Below are positions 6,021 through 11,237 of a DNA stretch of 11,237 nt, piece after piece. The position numbers and the translations under genes were made by a program. The stretch is from Paracoccaceae bacterium (GTDB lineage Bacteria > Pseudomonadota > Alphaproteobacteria > Rhodobacterales > Rhodobacteraceae), in assembly GCA_007128995.1 (NCBI GenBank), contig SKWJ01000103.1:1-11237 (forward strand), read 5' to 3'. Below the pieces are notes generated by a model. It did no database searches. It saw nothing but the letters and a program-made list of their open reading frames with translations, and had not been told where the DNA came from. Every line of letters begins with the position of its first letter. Position 1 is the first letter of the stretch.

Positions 6021-7308
6021 GGTCGCCCTTGGCCTGATGGGGCTGCTGATCCTGCTGATCGCGCTCGGATTGCCCATTCCCTTTGCCCTTGCCGCCGCGT
6101 CCCTGCCGTTCCTGTGGCAGATCCAGACCTTCAACACGTCGCTGGTTTCGGCGCAGCTGAAACTCTGGGGGGTCTGGATCAACTACATCCTGCTGGCCGT
6201 GCCGCTGTTCGTGTTTCTGGGGGAATTGATCAGCCGTTCCAATATCGGTGCGAATCTCTACATGTTCCTGCATCGCGGTGTGCCGATCCGGGGTTCTGCG
6301 GCTTATGGGTCCATCGGGGCCTGTGCGGGCTTTGGGGCGGTGTCCGGGTCATCCATGGTCGGCTCGCTGACCATCGGCGGTGTGGCGCTGCCGGAAATGC
6401 TGCGACTGGGCTATGACCGGCGGCTTGCCAGTGGTGTGCTGGCGGCGGGCGGTACGCTGTCTGTGCTGTTGCCCCCCAGTCTGATCCTGCTGTTTTACGG
6501 CATTGTCACCGATCAATCCATCGGGCAGCTTTTCATGGCGGGTGTGATCCCGGGGCTGATGCTGGCCTCGCTGTTTGTGGTCGTGGTGCTGATCTGGGCG
6601 CGGCTTTATCCGCAGCATGTGCCCGACCGTGACACTGGCCCGCGGATGCGGCTGATCCAGATTGCCGTTTCACTGGGGCCGATCATCGTGATTGGCGGCG
6701 TGATCACCGTGTCGATCTATGGTGGCATCGCCACCCCGACCGAGGCCGCGGCGATTGCCGCATTGGTGACAGTCGCGCTGGCCGTGGGCGTGGGGGGGCT
6801 GCGCTGGCGGGGCTTTGTCGATGCTCTCATGGCCACCATGCGCACCATGGGCTATCTGGGCTTGTTGCTTTCGGCGGGTGTGCTGTTCGGGTTTGTTCTG
6901 AACTACTACCGCGTGCCGCAGCAATTCACGGCCCTGTTCCTGACATTCGAGCTGTCGCCCTATATGGTTCTGGCGCTGGTGATCCTGTTCTACATCGCAC
7001 TGGGCATGTTCCTTGAACCCGTCTCGATGACCTTCATCACATTGCCTGTCATCATACCGCTTGTCCTTGCCGCCGGGTTTGATCTGATCTGGTTCGGGAT
7101 CATCTACACCATCACGATGGAGATTGCGGTGCTCACGCCCCCTGTCGGATTGAACCTCTATGTCATATCCGGCATCAGCCGGGGCAAGGTGTCGGTGCCG
7201 GATGTCATTGTGGGCAGTCTGCCTTTCATCGCAGCGCTGGTGATCCTTGTGGGCGTCATGATCGCCTTTCCGCAAGCCGCCCTCTGGCTGCCGCAGCAGG
7301 TGCGCTAA
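6004..7308 (+). CDS. dctM: TRAP transporter large permease DctM
   Basis: This 434-residue inner-membrane protein is the transport subunit, thought to use the sodium gradient to import the substrate delivered by DctP. It is full length, with about 12 hydrophobic segments. Family hallmarks are present: FGAVSGSSMV (110-119), GIATPTEAAAIAAL (241-254), LGMFLEPVSM (333-342) and VLTPPVGLNLYVISG (376-390). These include the duplicated P-T-E / P-P-V-G-L hairpin regions that form the ion and substrate sites. Start: ATG ATG at 6004/6007 behind a purine-rich GGAGAAGGAAGA; the first was chosen. The gene overlaps dctQ by 17 bases and ends 3 bases before the hydrolase start codon, so all three are surely co-transcribed. 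Confidence 0.94.
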   Translation: MMEWYEVALGLMGLLILLIALGLPIPFALAAASLPFLWQIQTFNTSLVSAQLKLWGVWINYILLAVPLFVFLGELISRSNIGANLYMFLHRGVPIRGSAAYGSIGACAGFGAVSGSSMVGSLTIGGVALPEMLRLGYDRRLASGVLAAGGTLSVLLPPSLILLFYGIVTDQSIGQLFMAGVIPGLMLASLFVVVVLIWARLYPQHVPDRDTGPRMRLIQIAVSLGPIIVIGGVITVSIYGGIATPTEAAAIAALVTVALAVGVGGLRWRGFVDALMATMRTMGYLGLLLSAGVLFGFVLNYYRVPQQFTALFLTFELSPYMVLALVILFYIALGMFLEPVSMTFITLPVIIPLVLAAGFDLIWFGIIYTITMEIAVLTPPVGLNLYVISGISRGKVSVPDVIVGSLPFIAALVILVGVMIAFPQAALWLPQQVR

Positions 7309-7311
7309 GTG

Positions 7312-8067
7312 ATGGAACTGCCTGTCCTGCGCGCGGGCTCTGGCAAGCCGCTGGTGTTTGTGCATGGCTATCTGGGCGGCAGTGCCCAATGGCAAGACCA
7401 GTTTGCTGCCTTTTCCGGCACATATGATGTCATCGCGCCTGATCTGCCCGGCTTCGGGCAGGCGGCCATGCTGCCCGGGCCATCACGCATCCCGGATTTC
7501 GCCGCAAGCGTCATGGCCTGCATCGACAGGCTGGGGATTGGCGCTTTCACGCTTCTTGGCCACAGCATGGGCGGGATGATCGTGCAGGAGATTGCCGCGC
7601 GCCATCCAGACCGCATTGACGGGTTGGTGCTTTACGGCACCGGCCCTCTGGGACTGATGCCCGACAGGTTCGAGCCGATTGAAACCTCGATGGCGCGGCT
7701 GGCCGCCGAAGGCGTCAGCGCCACCGCAGACCGGATCAGCGCCACATGGTTTCGCGATGGTGTCGCCGCGCAGGGCTACCCGCCCACCCGTGACATCGCC
7801 CGCAAGGCCCACCCAGAGGCTGCGCGCAATGCTCTGATCGCCATGCGCGACTGGGACGGGCGCGACGCGTTGAACCACCTTCCCAAACACTGCCGGATCA
7901 TCTGGGGCGATCAGGACAGGTCCTATCGCTGGCCGCAGGTCCATAGCCTGTGGACGGGTATTTCCGGGGCAGAACTCTCTGTCATCCCAGGCGCAAGCCA
8001 TGCGGCGCATATGGAAAAACCCTTGCTTTTCAATGCGCTGCTTCGGGATTTTCTGGAGAATATTTGA
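7312..8067 (+). CDS. Alpha/beta-hydrolase at the end of the TRAP operon
   Basis: This 251-residue serine hydrolase probably acts in the cytoplasm, as no signal peptide is visible. Seen: VFVHGYLGGSAQW (oxyanion-hole HG), DLPGFGQ, the nucleophile elbow GHSMGG with Ser85, acid WGDQD (about Asp202) and GASHAAHMEKP with His230, giving a complete triad. The size and motif order match the MenH/3-oxoadipate enol-lactonase/esterase group, which hydrolyses C-C, ester, lactone or thioester bonds; I cannot choose among them. The start is ATG 7312; a GTG at 7309, directly after the dctM stop, is equally possible and CAGG lies upstream. Three bases separate it from dctM, so it belongs to the transporter's pathway. 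It may release the lyase substrate from an imported ester or amide conjugate, or treat a product. That is inference. Confidence 0.9.
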   Translation: MELPVLRAGSGKPLVFVHGYLGGSAQWQDQFAAFSGTYDVIAPDLPGFGQAAMLPGPSRIPDFAASVMACIDRLGIGAFTLLGHSMGGMIVQEIAARHPDRIDGLVLYGTGPLGLMPDRFEPIETSMARLAAEGVSATADRISATWFRDGVAAQGYPPTRDIARKAHPEAARNALIAMRDWDGRDALNHLPKHCRIIWGDQDRSYRWPQVHSLWTGISGAELSVIPGASHAAHMEKPLLFNALLRDFLENI

Positions 8068-8108
8068 GCGGGCAGGGCGCGGTAATCTGTTGTCGGATGC
8101 CGCAGCCA
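8068..8108. other. Convergent gap without visible terminator
   Basis: Only 41 bases separate the convergent hydrolase and oxidoreductase genes. I see no stable hairpin followed by a T-run on either strand, so transcripts from the two sides may run into each other. Confidence 0.5.
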
Positions 8109-9326
8109 TCATCCCGGCTTGATCTGCGCCTTCAGTCGCCGCAACCGTGCGCGCAGGAAGGGCTTGACCATGCTCAGAATGATCTTCGCCATCTTGACCC
8201 GTGAAAACTCTCCCCGGAACGTGGCCACAATTGCGTCTGGCCCGACCTGCTGCATCCGCCGTACAGCCGCATCCCATTGCGCAGGTGTATATCTGGCCGC
8301 GCGGGTATTGACCACAAACCCCCATTTGTAATCGTGCTTCAGCGCGCGCCTGCAACGGCGTTCATAGCTCCGCAGCGGCCCATGCCGCCTGGTCTTTACC
8401 GCGCGGCCCAACTGCACGCCCAGCATCCGGCCAAGCTCTATGCAGACACGGATGCCTTCGCCAATGGTGGGCGTGGCGAAATTGGCCGAGTCGCCCACAC
8501 GAATGACATTGCCAAAGACCAGACGCGCGTCATAGGCGACAGAGGGCAAGATCCCGCTGTGAACAACCGGCTCCCCTTCCAGCTTCAGGCCCAGCCGCTT
8601 GAGATAGCGTTTGTCACTGATCACGGCCTCCAGCAGGTCGCGCGGGGAATTTTCAGTGTCAGGTTGGATGACCCCCACCCCGATCCGGATTGTGTTTTGC
8701 GCTGTGGCAAAGACCCAACCATACCCCGCCAGCACCTTCTTGCCGAAAAAGACCAGCACCCGATCCGCGCTGTTCTGTCCCAAAGGGTATTCGTATTCCG
8801 TTCCCACAGCCAGCCGCTCGGGCTTCTGCGCAAGGCCAAGTGCCTCGAGCACTGCGAAATGCCAGCCAGAGCCATCGACAATGTAACGCGACACGACACA
8901 GTCATAGGTCGCATCGCGCCCCCTGATCCGGCTTTCGTAAAGCCCGTCCTCGCGTTGCCGTGTCGACAGGAATTTGGTACTCAGCAGCAGCTTGCGATCC
9001 TTGTGATCCGATTGCTGCGCAAGCCATTTATATAACTTTGGTGTGTCGAGGATGACCGGAATTGTATCGCCCAGCGACACTGCGGCATGTTCCTTGTCTG
9101 AAAACACCTCTGTCACCCGCATGGGCTTGTACATCGTGTCCGGAATGCCCAGCCGCGTGACATCCTGCATCCAGGTGCCGCCAGATGTGCGCACCGGCAG
9201 GCCGATTTCGCGATCCTGATGCACGATCACCGTTGTCACATCATCCGGCAGGGTTGAAGCGACCGACAACCCCGCCGGCCCCCCGCCCACGATCAGCACG
9301 TCGCACACCAGTGTCCGCTCGTCCAT
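8109..9326 (-). CDS. FAD-dependent oxidoreductase, geranylgeranyl-reductase type
   Basis: This 405-residue flavoprotein has the p-hydroxybenzoate-hydroxylase-like fold shared by geranylgeranyl reductases, lycopene cyclases and some halogenases or monooxygenases. Seen: an N-terminal dinucleotide fold VLIVGGGPAGLSVAS (10-24), a RTSGGTW loop (47-52), YIVDGSGWH (148-156) at the place of the family's D-G/A-x-G segment, and the second FAD motif VIRVGDSANFATPTIGEGI (274-292), with GD binding ribityl and GEGI close to the flavin. The C-terminal 60 residues are basic with an amphipathic end (FLRARLRRLKAQIKPG), which could sit on the membrane. Start at 9326 with AAGGGG 5 bases upstream. It is not BchP/ChlP-like enough to name, and no pigment or isoprenoid gene is nearby. 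The substrate is unknown. Confidence 0.82.
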   Translation of the reverse strand: MDERTLVCDVLIVGGGPAGLSVASTLPDDVTTVIVHQDREIGLPVRTSGGTWMQDVTRLGIPDTMYKPMRVTEVFSDKEHAAVSLGDTIPVILDTPKLYKWLAQQSDHKDRKLLLSTKFLSTRQREDGLYESRIRGRDATYDCVVSRYIVDGSGWHFAVLEALGLAQKPERLAVGTEYEYPLGQNSADRVLVFFGKKVLAGYGWVFATAQNTIRIGVGVIQPDTENSPRDLLEAVISDKRYLKRLGLKLEGEPVVHSGILPSVAYDARLVFGNVIRVGDSANFATPTIGEGIRVCIELGRMLGVQLGRAVKTRRHGPLRSYERRCRRALKHDYKWGFVVNTRAARYTPAQWDAAVRRMQQVGPDAIVATFRGEFSRVKMAKIILSMVKPFLRARLRRLKAQIKPG

Positions 9327-9379
9327 CCTATCCCCTTCGCCGCGCAGTACCCTGCACGTTAGCTATCGCCGCAAGTGCG

Positions 9380-9399
9380 AAAACTGTCCAGACCGTTTT
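9380..9399. repeat. Inverted repeat between two minus-strand genes
   Basis: AAAACTGTC and GACCGTTTT are 9-base arms matching at 8 of 9 positions around a 2-base centre, within the 107-base gap 9327-9433. On the minus strand it ends in TTTT. It might be a weak terminator for the 131-residue gene or an operator for the oxidoreductase, whose start lies about 54 bases downstream. Confidence 0.3.
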
Positions 9400-9433
9400 G
9401 CTCGGGCCCGTGCGCCACATCTGCCTTGCGCGG

Positions 9434-9829
9434 TCAGGTCTGATCTGTTTCTGGATCCTCAAGCTCGATCCGATCTGCGATTTCGGGTGAGATCAGCCCG
9501 GCATGCAACGCCAGCAAGATCAGTTTTGCATCCGGGCTGTCGCCGTGTTCCAGCGCAGCCTCAAAGCGCTGATCCGCATGTTCGGCATTTTCCGAACCGT
9601 TGCACTGTGCGAACTGTTCATGCCCGAGGACGCAATAGGCCAGAAGCTCGGCCGATGTGGCAAAGGCACGTTTCCGGCTTTCGGGGGCAGTCGGTGACTT
9701 GCTCAGCCGGATCACGGTCAGCTTGACAGGCTCTGACACAAGCAAAGGGTGCAGACCGGCCGCGCGGAGCGCCTCATCCAGCGCCCGCATCGCGGTAGAG
9801 CGGCCCAGCATATCGAACAGACGAAACAT
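9434..9829 (-). CDS. Hypothetical protein, 131 residues
   Basis: I do not recognise this gene. It encodes a soluble protein without signal peptide or membrane segment: an N-terminal helix-rich piece (MFRLFDMLGRSTAMRALDEA), a short strand-like stretch KLTVIRLSKS, then helical segments (FATSAELLAYCVLGHEQFA) and an acidic tail ending EDPETDQT. LRAAGLHPLLVSEPVKLTVI gives a mixed alpha/beta start. A good ribosome-binding site (AGGA, 7 bases before ATG 9829) and codon use like the neighbours support a real gene. It lies 140 bases behind the dynamin-like GTPase on the same strand, so it might work with it, but nothing in its sequence proves this. Confidence 0.65.
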   Translation of the reverse strand: MFRLFDMLGRSTAMRALDEALRAAGLHPLLVSEPVKLTVIRLSKSPTAPESRKRAFATSAELLAYCVLGHEQFAQCNGSENAEHADQRFEAALEHGDSPDAKLILLALHAGLISPEIADRIELEDPETDQT

Positions 9830-9969
9830 GGGCAGTCCTATATCAGATCAGGCGCGCGGCCACATCTGCATTCTGCCCGGCGCAGTTCAGCGGCTGTTGC
9901 AACACAGGCATGCCCGATCATCACAGGCGACATCTGCCGCCGATGGTCTGATCTTGCGTCAAGTCCGGC
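9830..9969. other. Gap between GTPase and hypothetical gene
   Basis: These 140 bases have no gene I can support. On the minus strand TTGACG near 9950 and GATATA just before the next gene are weak promoter-like words without proper spacing. No clear terminator is seen. Confidence 0.4.
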
Positions 9970-11237
9970 TTATCCTGCGGCCCGCAGGTCATCGCCGCGC
10001 GGCTTGGGGGCCGCCGTGGCCGGGGGATGTGCCGGCACTTTCTCTGCATCCCCCAAGGCCCCCTGAAGCGCATCATAGAGTTCGCTGCGCAAACCCGGTA
10101 TATCCTCGTCGATCAGGGCATCAAGCACGGCACGATCTGCGGCGGCCATTTTCCGGAACGCCCCCAGACCGCGTTTTTCGGCAACTTCGCGCGCGCGGGG
10201 GCGCACCTCTTTCCAGACTGCGTGCAGATCTTCAGCGTGATCGCGCATCAGCATTTCCTGATCATGCAGGCCCGTGAAGATCTCGTCAAACCCGTTGATA
10301 ATCCGCTTCTGCGCTCTGGGCAGAGAGAACATGTGCAGCACGAGTGCTGCAAGCACCGCGCCCCCGGCAACGGCGGCCAGCGCAACCACCATCCCAGTCA
10401 GAACCGCGCCCGCTGCGGCCGCAAGGCTGACCAGAATCAGGATGGTGAATGATCGCCAGCGCTGTCTGCGATAGCGCCGCGCGGCCTCGTCAAGGACACT
10501 GGCATGCAGGCGCAAGCGTTCGGCAAAGGCGGCCATCTGCGTGATCTGGTTATCCATCCGGCGCGTGGGGGCACTGCGCAATTCCTCGATCAGATCCTCG
10601 CGCGCCTTTTCGAAATCATCCAGCTGCAAGGCAGAGCGGGTTTTCCCCTCGATCGGAACAAAGGTGTTGTAGATCATCGGCAGGTCTTTGCGCGGAATGA
10701 CCTTGCCAAGGTTCCAGCACAATGCGCCATAGGCGCGCGCGAAATCGTGCAGGTTCTGGAACTGGTCCATCTTGTTCAGCACGATCAGCAGCTTGTGGTC
10801 GATCCCGCCCAGCGACTCGCGGAACACCTGCAGCGTTTCGCCAGTTGTGCCGGGTTTGTCGGGATCGAAGAACATGACCACCAGATCCGCGCGTTCGGCA
10901 AACCAGCGCACAACGCCCGGAAAATCGAAACCGCGCCCGTTCTCGGCCTTGGCTTCATCAATCATGCCGGGGCTGTCAATCAGGGTCACGGTCTGCAACA
11001 GATCGACGGGGCGCAGCTTCAGCCGGATATGCGACACCAGCGCATCGCCGAAATGGCGCAGCCCCTCATAGGGCAGGTTGGGGTTGCTGACCACGGCATG
11101 TCCGTCCAGTTCGGTTGCCACCGGGCCATGGGTGATGATCGTGAATCCGTCGTCGGTTGGGGCCACGCCAGTGCGCTGCAAATCGGTTTGCAGCAGGAAG
11201 TTGATGAAGGTCGATTTGCCCGAGGAATGATTGCCCA
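9970..11237 (-). CDS. Dynamin/EHD-like GTPase with two membrane segments, 5' end beyond right edge
   Basis: This large GTPase of the dynamin superfamily is probably a membrane-remodelling protein attached to the inner membrane. The frame is open to the right edge and begins inside the G domain with the P-loop GNHSSGKSTFINFLL. Next come the switch-I-like segment VAPTDDGFTII, G3 TLIDSPGM (about residue 84-91 from the edge) and G4 NKMDQF (about 154-159). GNHSSGKS...PTDD resembles the eukaryotic EHD signature GQYSTGKT...PTTD. After a helical stalk region a hydrophobic pair of helices (about 262-304, WRSFTILILVSLAA to LVLHMF) would form a membrane hairpin, followed by a helical, charged tail and a Pro/Ala-rich end. 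About 420 residues are present and the N-terminal part before the P-loop is missing. An internal TTG at 11181 is not the true start, because the P-loop lies before it. Confidence 0.85.
   Translation of the reverse strand, partial: GNHSSGKSTFINFLLQTDLQRTGVAPTDDGFTIITHGPVATELDGHAVVSNPNLPYEGLRHFGDALVSHIRLKLRPVDLLQTVTLIDSPGMIDEAKAENGRGFDFPGVVRWFAERADLVVMFFDPDKPGTTGETLQVFRESLGGIDHKLLIVLNKMDQFQNLHDFARAYGALCWNLGKVIPRKDLPMIYNTFVPIEGKTRSALQLDDFEKAREDLIEELRSAPTRRMDNQITQMAAFAERLRLHASVLDEAARRYRRQRWRSFTILILVSLAAAAGAVLTGMVVALAAVAGGAVLAALVLHMFSLPRAQKRIINGFDEIFTGLHDQEMLMRDHAEDLHAVWKEVRPRAREVAEKRGLGAFRKMAAADRAVLDALIDEDIPGLRSELYDALQGALGDAEKVPAHPPATAAPKPRGDDLRAAG

Noticed and set aside
5481..6182. A 233-codon minus-strand frame over dctQ
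   Set aside because: Shadow of dctQ/dctM with the same type of biased composition.
6670..7395. A 241-codon minus-strand frame over dctM
   Set aside because: Its composition (His, Gln, Arg, Asp repeats) is what results from reading membrane codons backwards. No motif and no ribosome-binding site.
7483..8355. A 290-codon minus-strand frame over the hydrolase
   Set aside because: The plus strand has a complete serine-hydrolase triad. This frame also runs into the start of another real gene in a different frame.
9899..9955. Possible hairpin GGCG...CGCC as terminator after the GTPase gene
   Set aside because: Only 4 base pairs with an 8-base loop and no T-run; too weak to call.
1..11237. Search for CRISPR, tRNA, transposase, att sites and toxin-antitoxin or defence genes
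   Set aside because: No regularly spaced repeats, cloverleaf sequences, transposase motifs or typical defence domains seen. The dynamin-like gene alone is not evidence of a defence system.

Overview
The window comes from a GC-rich alphaproteobacterium, most likely of the Rhodobacteraceae (Roseobacter/Paracoccus relatives). The grounds are the codon use, a polyhydroxyalkanoate synthase, a tripartite TRAP transporter and a close look-alike of the roseobacter L-cysteate sulfo-lyase CuyA. No tRNA, rRNA, CRISPR array, insertion sequence or phage gene is visible.

Left part (1-2326). The N-terminal half of a diverged PhaC-type PHA synthase runs off the left edge on the minus strand. A 266-base spacer with a perfect T-N11-A palindrome separates it from a decayed plus-strand locus. 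There the front of a LysR-type regulator runs in frame into the back of a Nudix hydrolase of the DUF4743 kind, with a frameshift in each half. This looks like a deletion scar joining two former genes.

Centre (2235-8067). An intact LysR regulator (minus strand) is divergent from a five-gene plus-strand unit: a CuyA/D-cysteine desulfhydrase-type PLP lyase, the TRAP solute-binding protein DctP, the small and large TRAP membrane subunits DctQ and DctM, and an alpha/beta-hydrolase. Spacing is tight except for a hairpin-bearing gap after dctP. The 108-base divergent spacer holds a perfect ATGCAAG-T-CTTGCAT palindrome. It lies about 64 bases upstream of a predicted start of transcription, which is the usual place for a LysR recognition site. 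The likely logic is that the regulator senses an amino-acid-like or sulfonated compound, the TRAP system imports it, and the lyase removes sulfite (from L-cysteate) or sulfide (from D-cysteine) together with ammonia, leaving pyruvate. The hydrolase has no assigned step and is the novel part of the module.

Right part (8109-11237). Three minus-strand genes follow in the order of their transcription: an EHD/dynamin-like GTPase with two membrane segments (cut by the right edge at its P-loop), an unrecognised 131-residue soluble protein, and a FAD-dependent oxidoreductase of the geranylgeranyl-reductase type. The flavoenzyme converges on the hydrolase. Whether these three form one transcript is uncertain, since the gaps are 140 and 107 bases.
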